Source of the DNA: Permianibacter sp046297695
Lineage (GTDB): Bacteria; Pseudomonadota; Gammaproteobacteria; Enterobacterales; Permianibacteraceae
NCBI GenBank assembly: GCA_046297695.1
Contig: JBKBHF010000006.1
Span: 53,527 to 117,526, forward strand
DNA: 64,000 bases
Direction of reading: 5' to 3'
Made by a program: the position numbers and the translations under genes. This document shows positions 42,184 to 51,373 of the stretch, piece after piece; the first letter of the stretch is position 1, and every line of letters begins with the position of its first letter. Below the pieces are notes generated by a model. It searched no databases and was not told where the DNA came from. It saw nothing but the letters and a program-made list of their open reading frames with translations.

Positions 42184-42422
42184 GCCGGATCCACCGCATT
42201 GTCGAAGTCGGTCAGGTTTTCCTGTTCGCCCTGTTTGCTCAGCAGTTGCACTTTCTGCTCGGCGGCTTGCAATTGCTGCTCACATTGTCGAACCAGCGCG
42301 ACGCCGTGTTCGAACTGGCGCAAGGCCTCGTCCAGGTCCAGCTCGCCTTGCTCCATGCGCGTCACCAGCTGTTCCAGTTCTTTCAGCTGGGCATCAAAGC
42401 CGGCAGCAGGTTTCTTGGCCAT
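42180..42422 (-). CDS. xseB: Exodeoxyribonuclease VII small subunit
   Basis: This 80-residue helical protein has the family core FDAQLKELEQLVTRMEQGELDLDEALRQFEHGVALVRQCEQQL. It partners XseA in degrading single-stranded DNA. It is the first gene of xseB-ispA-dxs, coupled to ispA and divergent from pomA. Confidence 0.95.
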   Translation of the reverse strand: MAKKPAAGFDAQLKELEQLVTRMEQGELDLDEALRQFEHGVALVRQCEQQLQAAEQKVQLLSKQGEQENLTDFDNAVDPA

Positions 42423-42624
42423 GTCAAAACCCGGTCGGGAGGGCGGTTTGTCGAGGGGCGCTATTGTCGCTGATGCGACCAGTGCCGGCCAAGCGCTTTA
42501 CCACGCCGGCTGGCGGGATAACTGCCGAAGCTTTCACGGCAGTGCCGGGAAAACGGGCTATCGTTGTGGGGCTGGCCGCGGCAGGACGTCGTGACCGGCG
42601 GATCGGCGGAACGAGGACGGAACG

Positions 42625-43380
42625 GTGTTGGATTGGGCGACCTTGCTCGGTGGTTTGGGCGCGATTGGTGTGCTGGTGGCGGCGCTGTGGTTCGGCGGCG
42701 ATATCGCCGGCTATCTCGATTGGCCGTCGGTGCTGATCGTCGTCGTGGGCAGTCCGCTGGTGGTGCTGAGCCGGTTTCGCGGTCGCGACTGCCTGCTGGC
42801 GCTGCGCAGTGCCGGCCGGGCCCTGCGCGATGTGCTGCCGGCCGCGGCCGATCTGGTCAGCGAAATCGGCCGGCTGGCCGAGCAGGCCCGCAAAGGCGGC
42901 CTGCTGGCGCTGGAGTCGGCGGTGGTCAGCGACGGCTTCATGCAGAAAGGCATCACCCTGATGGTCGATGGTCACGACAACGAGGCTGTGCGGACCGCGC
43001 TGCAACGCGAACTCGCGATGGAGCAACACCGGCACCAGCGCGCTGCCCAGGTCTTTCGCAGCCTTGGCGATGTGGCGCCGGCACTCGGCATGGTCGGTAC
43101 CCTGATCGGCCTGGTCGCGATGCTGGCCAATCTCGACGATCCGAAATCGGTCGGTCCCGGCATGGCGGTGGCGTTGCTGACCACGCTGTATGGCGCGCTG
43201 ATCGCCCAGATCATTGCATTGCCGATTGCCGACAAACTGAATCTCATCGCGCAGAACGAAAAACGCCTGCGTCTGCTGGTGATGGACGGCCTTGCCGGCA
43301 TCCAGGCCGGCAACAATCCGCGCGCCATCGTGGCCCAGTTGCAAGCCTACGTTGACCCCTCGCCGGAGGCGCGCGGCTGA
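42625..43380 (+). CDS. pomA: Flagellar motor stator protein, PomA/MotA type
   Basis: This 251-residue inner-membrane protein has four hydrophobic segments. Conserved stator features are IVVVGSPLVVL after the second segment and GDVAPALGMVGTLIGLVAML...MAVALLTTLYGALIAQIIALPIADKL around segments 3 and 4. With PomB it forms the ion-driven stator. Sequence and context beside xseB-ispA-dxs fit the sodium-type pair found in Vibrio and Shewanella. The start is GTG 42625 (TTG 42628 is possible). Its stop overlaps the pomB ATG by one base. Confidence 0.9.
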   Translation: MLDWATLLGGLGAIGVLVAALWFGGDIAGYLDWPSVLIVVVGSPLVVLSRFRGRDCLLALRSAGRALRDVLPAAADLVSEIGRLAEQARKGGLLALESAVVSDGFMQKGITLMVDGHDNEAVRTALQRELAMEQHRHQRAAQVFRSLGDVAPALGMVGTLIGLVAMLANLDDPKSVGPGMAVALLTTLYGALIAQIIALPIADKLNLIAQNEKRLRLLVMDGLAGIQAGNNPRAIVAQLQAYVDPSPEARG

Positions 43381-44198
43381 TGTGGGACGAGGACGAAATG
43401 CCCGCCGCCAGCGGCGCGCCGGCCTGGACCGTGACCTTTGCCGATCTGATGTCGCTGTTGCTGTGCTTCTTCGTCTTGCTGCTGTCGTTCTCGACCATGG
43501 ACGTCATCAAGTTCAAGGCGATCGCCAGCTCGCTGCAGGCGACGCTCGGCGCCGAGGCGGCGCCGCTGATCGTGCTCGACACCGTGGCGCCGGCGATTGA
43601 ACAGCCGGAACCCGAGGTGCCGGCGCTGACGCCGGACGAAGGCGAGCTGGCCGAGCAATCGGTCGAACCGCCGCCGGAACCGACCACCGAAGCGCCGCCG
43701 CCGGTGCTGGATCTGGCCACCGCGGCGCAGGAACTGGCGGCTCGGGAACAAGCGGAAACCGAACAGCTGGCGCGCGATCTCGCCAGCGCCCTGACCGCGG
43801 AAATCGTCGCCAACCGGATCGAGCTGGTGGCCGAGGGGCGCACTATCACCTTGCGTATCCGCGAAAACGGCAGCTTCCCGTCCGGCGAGGCCGAGTTGCA
43901 GACGCCGGTGCGCGCGGTTCTGCAGCGGGTGCGCGAACGGCTGGCTGGCACGGAAGGCAAAATCGAAGTGGCCGGTCACACCGACAACCAGCCGATCGAG
44001 ACCGATCGGTTCCGCTCCAACTGGGAGTTGTCGGCGGCGCGGGCCGTGTCGGTGGCGCATGAATTGATGCTCGGTGGACTGATCCCGCCGCAGCGCATCA
44101 CGGTGTCCGGTTACGCCGACACCCAGCCGGTCGCCAGCAATGATCGCGACACTGGTCGAGCTCAGAACCGGCGCGTGGAGATCGTCATTCGCCGCTAG
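43380..44198 (+). CDS. pomB: Flagellar motor stator protein, PomB/MotB type with OmpA domain
   Basis: This 272-residue protein has a single N-terminal helix with the ion-binding aspartate in TFADLMSLLLCFFVLLLSFS. A Pro/Glu-rich stretch (about 55-115) follows, then an OmpA-like peptidoglycan-binding domain (about 135-270) with VAGHTDNQPI, NWELSAARAVSVAHEL and GYADTQPVASN. The TFADLMSLLLCFF and STMDVIKFK segments resemble sodium-type PomB. No other flagellar genes are near. Confidence 0.92.
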   Translation: MWDEDEMPAASGAPAWTVTFADLMSLLLCFFVLLLSFSTMDVIKFKAIASSLQATLGAEAAPLIVLDTVAPAIEQPEPEVPALTPDEGELAEQSVEPPPEPTTEAPPPVLDLATAAQELAAREQAETEQLARDLASALTAEIVANRIELVAEGRTITLRIRENGSFPSGEAELQTPVRAVLQRVRERLAGTEGKIEVAGHTDNQPIETDRFRSNWELSAARAVSVAHELMLGGLIPPQRITVSGYADTQPVASNDRDTGRAQNRRVEIVIRR

Positions 44199-44228
44199 CC
44201 GCGCTCCGTGCGCCTTTCACTGGCAGGC

Positions 44229-45230
44229 TCAGCCGGCCGAGCGCTGCTGACGTTCGCGGGCCGTGAGAAAACTCCAGGCGACGAACCGACTCTGTTTCTG
44301 GCCTTGGCGCATCGTCACCGTTTGCTGCGCACGCACCTGCGCCCGCTCCAGTGCCCGATAAATCGCCGGCAAATGCTCGCTGCGCGACACCAGACTGGTA
44401 AACCAGCCTACCTGCGCCGCCACGGCTTGGCTGTCGGCAATCATCCGCAACAGAAAACCGGTTTCGCCGCCGGCGCAGGCCAATTCATTGTGCTGACCGC
44501 CGAAATTCAGTGCATCAGGCGGCGGCGCGGTGCGAGCGTTGCGCTGATGACCTTTGCGTGCCGCGCTCTGCCTTAGCCCGCGCCATTTTCGCGCGGTGTC
44601 GGCGGCGGCCGCTTCGAGCGAGGCGTGAAACGGCGGGTTGCAGACCGTCAGGGCAAACCGTTCGTCGGGTGCGAGTACGCCGGTGAAAATCCGCTGCGGA
44701 TCGGCTTGCTGGCGCAGCTGAATCGAACCGGCCAAGGCGGGATTGGCGGCGAGGATGCGGGCGGCGTTGGCGAGCGCCTGCGAGTCGATGTCGATGCCGA
44801 CGAACTGCCAGCCGTAATCGTGCTGGCCGAGCAGCGGATAAACCAGATTGGCGCCAGTGCCGACATCAAGCACGCGGACACGTTCGCCGCGCAGCAGCTG
44901 GCCACTCGCGTCAGCGGCGAGCAGATCCGCCGCGTAATGCAGATAGTCGGCGCGGCCCGGGATCGGCGGGCACAGGTAGCCGGGCGGAATGTCCCAGTCC
45001 CGCACGCCGTAATGCAGGCGCAACAGCGCCCGATTCAGCGCCTTGACCGCCGCCGGATTGGCGAAGTCGATGGACTGATTGCCGTAAGGGTTGCGGCGCA
45101 AATGCGGCCCCAGTGTCGGTTCGACCGCGGCCAGTGCCGGCAAGTCGTAGCTACCCTGATGGCGGTTGCGCGGATGCAGCAGGCCTTTGTCTGAGCTTCG
45201 GGTAGCGGTGCGTGAAGGCGGTTTTGGCAT
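44229..45230 (-). CDS. rlmF: 23S rRNA adenine(1618)-N6-methyltransferase
   Basis: This protein of about 333 residues has LHPRNRHQGSYDLPAL, VRVLDVGTGANLVYPLLG (SAM binding), the N6-adenine catalytic motif NPPFH and GGQHNELACAGGETGF, all typical of RlmF. It methylates A1618 of 23S rRNA. The start is uncertain: ATG 45230 (MPKPPSRT) or an upstream ATG at 45299; no strong ribosome binding site distinguishes them. It converges on pomB with 30 bp between stops. Confidence 0.92.
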   Translation of the reverse strand: MPKPPSRTATRSSDKGLLHPRNRHQGSYDLPALAAVEPTLGPHLRRNPYGNQSIDFANPAAVKALNRALLRLHYGVRDWDIPPGYLCPPIPGRADYLHYAADLLAADASGQLLRGERVRVLDVGTGANLVYPLLGQHDYGWQFVGIDIDSQALANAARILAANPALAGSIQLRQQADPQRIFTGVLAPDERFALTVCNPPFHASLEAAAADTARKWRGLRQSAARKGHQRNARTAPPPDALNFGGQHNELACAGGETGFLLRMIADSQAVAAQVGWFTSLVSRSEHLPAIYRALERAQVRAQQTVTMRQGQKQSRFVAWSFLTARERQQRSAG

Positions 45231-45348
45231 CGTGATGGCGGCGGCCGTTGACCAGGGCGGCCCGGGGTTGCGGGCCATGCGAGGCATTGGGCGCCGCATT
45301 TAGCCAAGGACCACGGCAACAGGCAAGCGGCACCTGTTGATATTGGTT

Positions 45349-45367
45349 GCAAATGAGAATCGTTATC
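45349..45367. promoter_or_regulatory. Fur box
   Basis: GCAAATGAGAATCGTTATC matches the 19-bp Fur consensus at 15 positions. It lies 50 bp upstream of the 82-residue gene and follows TTGATA (45337-45342), a possible -35. Iron repression of the two small genes downstream is therefore likely; rlmF on the other strand is also divergent from it. Confidence 0.75.
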
Positions 45368-45417
45368 AAATAAGCTCAAGCCTGACCTGCTCCCGTTCAT
45401 CGAAGGAGGCGGCTGGC

Positions 45418-45666
45418 ATGTTGTGCGAACTCCGGGCCATGGCCGATGGCAATGGCTGCCTGCATCTGTGCGTTGGTGCCAATGGCGCCGACTGGTTGCA
45501 TTACGTCTGGCGTGGCACGGAACTGACCGTGCGCACCGCCAGCGGCGAGCGGCGGGTGTCCAGCCGCGCCGCCATCAAGCTGATGCTGCGCGAACTGTGG
45601 CTACAGGAGTCGGCGGTGTCGACGCTGGCGAACTCGGAAACTGGCCGGACGGAGTCGTCGCGATGA
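45418..45666 (+). CDS. Unknown 82-residue protein, probably iron-regulated
   Basis: A small soluble protein without recognised domains (HLCVGANGADWLHYVWRGTEL, then RRVSSRAAIKLMLRELWLQES). ATG 45418 was chosen because AAGGAGG lies at ideal distance. Fur box 50 bp upstream. Its stop overlaps the ATG of the next gene (ATGA). It has two Cys near the N-terminus (MLCELRA...GCLHLCV) but no metal-binding pattern that can be named. Not HemP or Bfd by motif. Confidence 0.7.
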   Translation: MLCELRAMADGNGCLHLCVGANGADWLHYVWRGTELTVRTASGERRVSSRAAIKLMLRELWLQESAVSTLANSETGRTESSR

Positions 45667-46097
45667 CCGGGATGACCGCCGATACCAGTCACCGCTGGCT
45701 CTGCCCACGCCATCGTGCGCTGATCCGGCAGGACCCGGAGGCCGCGCTGACGCTCTGGCAGCTGCTGCAACGGGCGGCCGCCGAGGGCCGTTTGACTAGT
45801 CCGACTCTGCAGCTTGCGCGCTGGCATGTGGCGCTCGACATCGTCGCGGCCTTGCGCGGTCACGGTCACCCGCAGGCGCTCGCTTGTCTGCAGGTGATTG
45901 CCGGCGCGCTGGTGCCGATGCGGTCCGGCGATGACGGTCTGCTGCTGCGCTTGCATCAGCTGCTGTGCGAGCAGCCGGCGGCCCACGCGTCGGCCGCTGA
46001 ACGCCGGGAACTCGCTGGCTGGCTGGATCTGCTTGAGCTGCGTCTGCTGGGCGTGGATCCGTGCCGGTTGACCGCGCCGTCAATGGCGCTCAGTTAG
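45663..46097 (+). CDS. Unknown 144-residue protein, coupled to the Fur-controlled small gene
   Basis: A Leu/Ala-rich helical protein starting MTGMTADTSHRWLCPRHRALIRQDPEAAL and ending with helices (AERRELAGWLDLLELRLLGVD). No family recognised and no signal peptide. The start overlaps the stop of the 82-residue gene by four bases, so both are likely translated from one Fur-controlled message. It ends 67 bp before the hybrid kinase gene. Confidence 0.7.
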   Translation: MTGMTADTSHRWLCPRHRALIRQDPEAALTLWQLLQRAAAEGRLTSPTLQLARWHVALDIVAALRGHGHPQALACLQVIAGALVPMRSGDDGLLLRLHQLLCEQPAAHASAAERRELAGWLDLLELRLLGVDPCRLTAPSMALS

Positions 46098-46164
46098 CGC
46101 GGTGACGCCGCAGTAGCCGTCTCGGTTTATAGTGTGCGCTTGCCCGGCCTCAGGATGCGTTGCC

Positions 46165-49100
46165 GTGTGGAGTCGCTTGATTGGAATGGCGCTGTTGCTG
46201 TGTTGCCCGCTGGGGCCGGCGGTCGCCGAGGATTTGCGTTTTCAGCGTTTCTATATCGAGCAGGGCTTGTCCGATGGCCACGTCAAAGCGCTGCTGCAAG
46301 ATCAGCGCGGCTTTCTCTGGCTCGGTACCCGCAACGGCCTGAACCGCTATGACGGCCATCGCTTCCAGAGCTATTACGCCCGGCCGGGTGACGCCACCAC
46401 GCTGCCGTCCTCCGATATCAATGCGCTGATGCAAACCGACGCCGGTGAACTGTGGATCGGCACCGCCGATAACGGGTTGGCGCGCTTCGACGATCGCAGT
46501 CAGCAGTTCGAGCGGGTGGCGCTGCCGGGCGGCAGTGGCAGTCGCCGCATTCACCATTTGTTGTTTGACGGGCAGGTGCTGGTCAGCACCGATGATGGTC
46601 TGTGGGCGCAGCAGGACGACGGCCGCTTCAGCCAGATCGCCGGCAGTGCCGGTTTGTCGCTGCGGCAAACCGTGCGACTCGCAGACAGTCGCTGGAGCAT
46701 CGCGCCAGATGCGCTCTGGTGGCAGCAACGCAACGGCCAGTTGCGGCTCGCGGCCGAACGCTTTCCGGCATTGGCGGCACTGGCCGGTCGGCGTTTGCAA
46801 ACGCTGTTTGTCGATGGCGAGCAGCAACTGCTGCTCGGCACCGATAGCGGCCTGTTTCTGTTGCGGCTCGACACCGGCAGTCTGGAAGAAAAGCTGGCGC
46901 AATGGTCGCCTGACCCCACCGCCAGTGGCCGCAATGTGCTGAGCCTGCTGCGCGATCGCAGCGGGCAATTGTGGATCGGCACCCGCAACGGCGTGCTGGT
47001 GCGCAGCAACGACGGCCAGCGCGTCGCCCATTACAGCCAGGATCCGAATGATCCGCTGTCGCTGGCCGATGAGCGGCCGTTTGCGCTGCTCGAAGATCGC
47101 GATGGCCTGATCTGGTTGGGCGGGCTCAATGGCATGTCGCTGCACAACCCGACTACCCGGCAATTTGAGTTGCTGCGTCAACACAGTCGCGCCAACGCGC
47201 TGCGCAATGCCTCCGTCATGAGTGTTTACGAGGACAGTTTCGGCCAGCTATGGGTCGGCACGTTCGGCGCGCATCTGCATCGGTTCAGCGCCGACCGGCA
47301 GCGGCTTGATCTGGTGTCGGTGCAGCGCGATCAAGACGGTCAGCGTGATGACCTCGTGCTCGGTCTGCTTGAGCATCCGCGCGGCACCTTGTGGGCGGGC
47401 CAGCGCACCCGCGGTCTCACCCGCATCGATCTGCAAACCGGCCAGGCTACGCCCGCCAAACTGGCCAGCGAAAACCCGATCAATCTGCATGCCATCACTG
47501 TCTACGATCTGGAGCCGGCTGACGACAATAGTCTCTGGCTCGCCACCCGGCTCGGCTTGGTGCGCTACGACATGGACAGCGGTCGTGCCCGTTTGTTTTC
47601 GCCGCCGGGGGCGGCCGGTGACAGCAACGACAGCTGCCTGTACACGATCAGTCCGGGCCTGTCCGGCGAGCTCTGGCTGGGCGGCTGCAGTCGCGCCGGT
47701 TTGCTGCGTTTCGATCCGCAATCGGCGACCTTTCAACGCTGGCAATATCATCCGGATGATCCGCACTCGCTCAGTTCGGACAGCGTCACCTCGATTCTGG
47801 TCGAGAACTCCGGCCGCCTGCTGCTGACCACCGAAGGCGGCGGTCTCAACGTATTCGATCCGGGCAGCAAACGGTTTACCAGTTATCGGATGCAGGACGG
47901 TTTGCCAGTCGACACCTTGTGGGGCGTGCTGCGCGAACGCGATGGCGTCTACTGGTTGTCCAGCAACCGTGGTTTGGTGCGCTTTGACGAAGCCGGCAAG
48001 CGCTTTCTGACGTACACGCCGGCGGATGGCATTCAAGGCGATGAATTCAATCTCGGCGCGTTTCACGCCGGTCGTGATGGCCGCTTGTATTTCGGCGGCG
48101 TCAGTGGCTTGACCGTGTTCAGGCCGGAAGCCTTGGTGCCGATGGCGCCACTGCCCTCACCGGTGTTCACCTTGCTGCGTCTGCGCAACGAACCGGTGCC
48201 GTTTGCGGCGCGCGCCGAGCGGGCGTTGGTGACCGAGCCGGAACTGAAACTCGGCTACGACGACACTTTGTTCAGCGTCGAATTTTCTGCACTCAGTTTT
48301 GCCCATCCCCGCACGCTCGAATACAGCTACCGACTGAAAGGCTTGGATGAGCGCTGGATCACCACCAACGCCGATGCCCGGCAGGCGAGCTTCTCCAGTC
48401 TGCATGACGGCAAATACATTCTCGAGGTGCGCGCGCGCGATGGCCGCTTCGGTGAATGGAGCCCGCCGGCGCAGCTGCACATCGAAGTGGCGCCGCCGTG
48501 GTGGCGCAGCGGCTGGGCCTATCTCGGCTATGTCGCGCTGGCGGGCGTGCTCCTGGTGATGCTGCTGCGCTGGCGCAAGCAGCGCTGGGAAATGCAGCAC
48601 GCGCGCTTGGCCGCTGAACAGGCGCGGCAAGCCAAAAGCGATTTTCTCGCCACCATGACCCACGAACTGCGTACGCCTCTGAATGGTGTTTTGGGTTCCC
48701 TGCAATTGTTGCTGCGCACGCCGCTCGCGCATGAACAGCGCGAGCATGCCAGTACCGTTGACCGCTCGGCGCGTGAGCTGCTGCAGCACATCGATGATCT
48801 GCTCGACTATTCGCGTCTGGAAGCGCGCCGGGTCGAGTTGAAACCGGAGCCGATTGATTTGCCCGAGCTGGTGCAGGAAGTACTGGCGGCGCAGCGGCCG
48901 CGCGCCAGCGAAAAAGGCCTGGCACTGGAGCTGAACATCGCACCGGCGTTGCCGCGTTTCTGGCTGGCAGATGGGCAGCGCCTGCGCCAGATCCTGGCGC
49001 AGCTGCTCGGTAACGCGATCAAGTTCACGGTCCGCGGCGGCGTGCTGGTGCAAGTCGAGGAAGCGTCCGGCGCCTTGCAGATCACCGTACGTGACACCGG

Positions 49101-49848
49101 CATCGGTATGGACAAGCAAACCCAGGCGCACTTGTTCGAGCGCTTCAGCCAGGGTGAAACCGGCTGGAACCGTCGCTATGCCGGCAAGGGCTTGGGGCTG
49201 GCCTTGGCACGTGAACTGATTGAACTGATGCAAGGCCGCATCACCGTCAACAGCATAGTCGGCACCGGCTCCGAATTCGTTGTGCAATTGCCGCTAGCCA
49301 TCACGGCCGCGCCGGCTACGTCTCGCGCCGGCTCAGCAGCGATATCGGCCATCACTGGCGAGCGCCGCGCGGCGCCGCGGCAAGCGCCGTCCACCGTCGC
49401 GCCAGCGACTGCACCGGCGCGACCGGCGGCAACAGCGCCGGTGCAGTCGGTCGCGCCGGCCGCTGTGCAAGTGCCAAGTGGTTTGTCAGTATTGCTGGTC
49501 GAAGACAACGCCATCAACCGGCAAGTTGCGCAGCGCATGCTGGAAAAGCTGGGCTGCACCGTGACTGCGGTGGATGACGGTCAGGCCGCACTCGATGCGG
49601 TTCAGCGTGACGGCCAGTTCGCCTGCATCTTCATGGATTGCCAGATGCCGGTCATGGACGGATTTGAAGCGACCCGACAATTGCGCGTGCGCGGGATCAA
49701 CACGCCGGTCATCGCGGTCACCGCCAACATCATGGCCGGTGACCGCGAGCGCTGCCTCGCCGCCGGCATGACCGACTATCTTGCCAAACCGATTTCACTG
49801 GAAAGCTTTGCGCAAGCGCTGCAGCAAAATATTGCTGCAGAGGCTTGA
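46165..49848 (+). CDS. Hybrid sensor histidine kinase with periplasmic beta-propeller
   Basis: This protein of about 1227 residues resembles the HTCS/one-protein two-component systems. It has a signal peptide (about 1-22), two seven-bladed Reg_prop propellers (about 25-680; repeated FLWLGTRNGLNRYDG, LWIGTADNGLARFD, LWVGTFGAHLHRF) and a Y_Y_Y domain (about 690-785, YSYRLKGLDERW). These are followed by one membrane helix (about 793-810), HisKA with H833 (FLATMTHELRTPLNG), HATPase_c, an Ala/Pro-rich linker and a receiver domain with D1158 (FMDCQMPVMDG). No DNA-binding output domain, so it must signal to another protein. GTG 46165 is preferred, with CAGGA upstream. Confidence 0.88.
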   Translation: MWSRLIGMALLLCCPLGPAVAEDLRFQRFYIEQGLSDGHVKALLQDQRGFLWLGTRNGLNRYDGHRFQSYYARPGDATTLPSSDINALMQTDAGELWIGTADNGLARFDDRSQQFERVALPGGSGSRRIHHLLFDGQVLVSTDDGLWAQQDDGRFSQIAGSAGLSLRQTVRLADSRWSIAPDALWWQQRNGQLRLAAERFPALAALAGRRLQTLFVDGEQQLLLGTDSGLFLLRLDTGSLEEKLAQWSPDPTASGRNVLSLLRDRSGQLWIGTRNGVLVRSNDGQRVAHYSQDPNDPLSLADERPFALLEDRDGLIWLGGLNGMSLHNPTTRQFELLRQHSRANALRNASVMSVYEDSFGQLWVGTFGAHLHRFSADRQRLDLVSVQRDQDGQRDDLVLGLLEHPRGTLWAGQRTRGLTRIDLQTGQATPAKLASENPINLHAITVYDLEPADDNSLWLATRLGLVRYDMDSGRARLFSPPGAAGDSNDSCLYTISPGLSGELWLGGCSRAGLLRFDPQSATFQRWQYHPDDPHSLSSDSVTSILVENSGRLLLTTEGGGLNVFDPGSKRFTSYRMQDGLPVDTLWGVLRERDGVYWLSSNRGLVRFDEAGKRFLTYTPADGIQGDEFNLGAFHAGRDGRLYFGGVSGLTVFRPEALVPMAPLPSPVFTLLRLRNEPVPFAARAERALVTEPELKLGYDDTLFSVEFSALSFAHPRTLEYSYRLKGLDERWITTNADARQASFSSLHDGKYILEVRARDGRFGEWSPPAQLHIEVAPPWWRSGWAYLGYVALAGVLLVMLLRWRKQRWEMQHARLAAEQARQAKSDFLATMTHELRTPLNGVLGSLQLLLRTPLAHEQREHASTVDRSARELLQHIDDLLDYSRLEARRVELKPEPIDLPELVQEVLAAQRPRASEKGLALELNIAPALPRFWLADGQRLRQILAQLLGNAIKFTVRGGVLVQVEEASGALQITVRDTGIGMDKQTQAHLFERFSQGETGWNRRYAGKGLGLALARELIELMQGRITVNSIVGTGSEFVVQLPLAITAAPATSRAGSAAISAITGERRAAPRQAPSTVAPATAPARPAATAPVQSVAPAAVQVPSGLSVLLVEDNAINRQVAQRMLEKLGCTVTAVDDGQAALDAVQRDGQFACIFMDCQMPVMDGFEATRQLRVRGINTPVIAVTANIMAGDRERCLAAGMTDYLAKPISLESFAQALQQNIAAEA

Positions 49849-49851
49849 CCG

Positions 49852-49876
49852 ATAGCGGCTCTTCCCGAGCCGCTAT
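49852..49876 (+). terminator. Hairpin after the hybrid kinase gene
   Basis: ATAGCGGCTC, loop TTCCC, GAGCCGCTAT form a perfect 10-bp stem starting 4 bp after the stop. There is no T run, so termination efficiency is uncertain; it could also serve the converging permease gene. Confidence 0.6.
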
Positions 49877-49962
49877 ATGTAAAGTTCCCGTTTGTCTGCG
49901 TGCTCAATTGACGTTTCAAAGGACGGTGATTAGCCGCTGCCACCATCCTGTCGGCAAATCGT

Positions 49963-51357
49963 TTATGGGGCAAGGGTGGAAGATGCCCTTCCTATCAACG
50001 GACGCAGCTGGCACCAGTCCACCTGCACAAATTGTCGCTTGCAAGCGTTTGAAGCGAGTGCGCCCATTAGGGCGAATCCCGCAGCGACTACAATTGGCAG
50101 CCATGGGTCGACTTGCCGCTGCGCGACCACGATGACGACAACAAGCAACAGGATCAGCAACATCATCAGAGCTATGGCTGACACCCAACTCCAACCACGC
50201 AAACGCGCAAGATGGCCTGCGTTCAAGCTAAACCAGACCACGCTGGTACATAGGAGTGTAGTGGCTGCAGCTAGGGTGAAGCTCAAACTATTGAATTGCG
50301 CCACCATGCCGAAGTAAAGACCGCTGACCAATAATGCGATGAGGGTCTCTTGCAAGGTCATGCGCGAAACGTGCTGCCAGATCTGCAGGCGGCTACCGCC
50401 ACTGCGCAGCCACAGCAACCGGGTGCGGGCGATCCACTCGCGGGTGTAAAAACTGACCATGGTGCTACCGAATACGCCCATGGTCAGCCAAGCGTCGGTA
50501 GAAAGCCCGGCGCGTTGCCGCTTGCTGCCGTGCACAAAATCCAGTACCTCAAAAATTATGTTGAGTAGTACTGGAAATAAAAAAAACGCAAGAAAATGCA
50601 GCAAAAAACGATTACGCCAATTGTCGTAGGCCCCGCGTAGTACGCTGCCACTGGCACTTCGCATACCGCTGAAACTAAGTTTTCCGTCCAACCACGTCTG
50701 ATGCTGTTGCTGACTCAGTTCGGGGTTTTGCAGTTGATTGATGATGAAAGTCGGGGTCGGGATATGGCGAGCGTAGCGCAGCCACAACACAAACCCTATC
50801 CAAGCTGCAATGGCGACTCGCAGTACCAATGTATTACCGACATCGGTCATGGCCCAGTTGACGAGCGCTTTGTTTTCGAGTAACTGAAGCAGTGCCATGA
50901 CCAAAATCCAGATGCCGATGGCGCCTGCTTTAAAGCGCTGAAGCCATTGCGCAAGTAGCCAGTATCCCGACAAGGCGCTAAACAGCAGAATGGTCATCTC
51001 TATCGGCTTGGCATGTTGGCCAAGAACCAATAGCAAGGCAAACCACAGCGAGACCAGAACGCAGAGTACCAGCAAACTGGCGCCAGCAACGCGACGTAAG
51101 TTCGGGACCATCGCCATGTGTCGGCCGCTGATTAGCTGGCGAAACGCCAGTGGCATCAAGATCACCGGGAATAGCAACGCTATCCCGGAGCCGGCCGACA
51201 TTAAGACTAAACCGCCAGCGCTGCTGGGGCTCAGTACTTCCCACATGACACCGGGCAATACCAGACAGGCACCAAAAATGAACAAGCCGCGGACCAAACG
51301 CTGCCAGAAGAGCAGGTAAATACAAACTTTGAAGAGCGTACTTATCATGGTGAACAT
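49963..51357 (-). CDS. Polytopic membrane protein, putative ABC permease (second paralogue)
   Basis: This 464-residue protein has about 12 hydrophobic segments (LLFWQRLVRGLFIFGACLVLPGVMW, LTMGVFGSTMVSFYT, VSAIALMMLLILLLVVVIVVAQ and others). It shares length, order of segments and motifs with its neighbour: FRQLISG, GMRSASGSVLRGAYDNWRNRF and the C-terminal VDWCQLRP. The two are evidently products of a tandem duplication. With the ATPase two genes upstream it probably forms a heteromeric exporter. No substrate can be inferred. It is the last gene of a seven-gene operon. Confidence 0.78.
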   Translation of the reverse strand: MFTMISTLFKVCIYLLFWQRLVRGLFIFGACLVLPGVMWEVLSPSSAGGLVLMSAGSGIALLFPVILMPLAFRQLISGRHMAMVPNLRRVAGASLLVLCVLVSLWFALLLVLGQHAKPIEMTILLFSALSGYWLLAQWLQRFKAGAIGIWILVMALLQLLENKALVNWAMTDVGNTLVLRVAIAAWIGFVLWLRYARHIPTPTFIINQLQNPELSQQQHQTWLDGKLSFSGMRSASGSVLRGAYDNWRNRFLLHFLAFFLFPVLLNIIFEVLDFVHGSKRQRAGLSTDAWLTMGVFGSTMVSFYTREWIARTRLLWLRSGGSRLQIWQHVSRMTLQETLIALLVSGLYFGMVAQFNSLSFTLAAATTLLCTSVVWFSLNAGHLARLRGWSWVSAIALMMLLILLLVVVIVVAQRQVDPWLPIVVAAGFALMGALASNACKRQFVQVDWCQLRPLIGRASSTLAP

Positions 51358-51373
51358 CCAGATCAGCGAGCAG

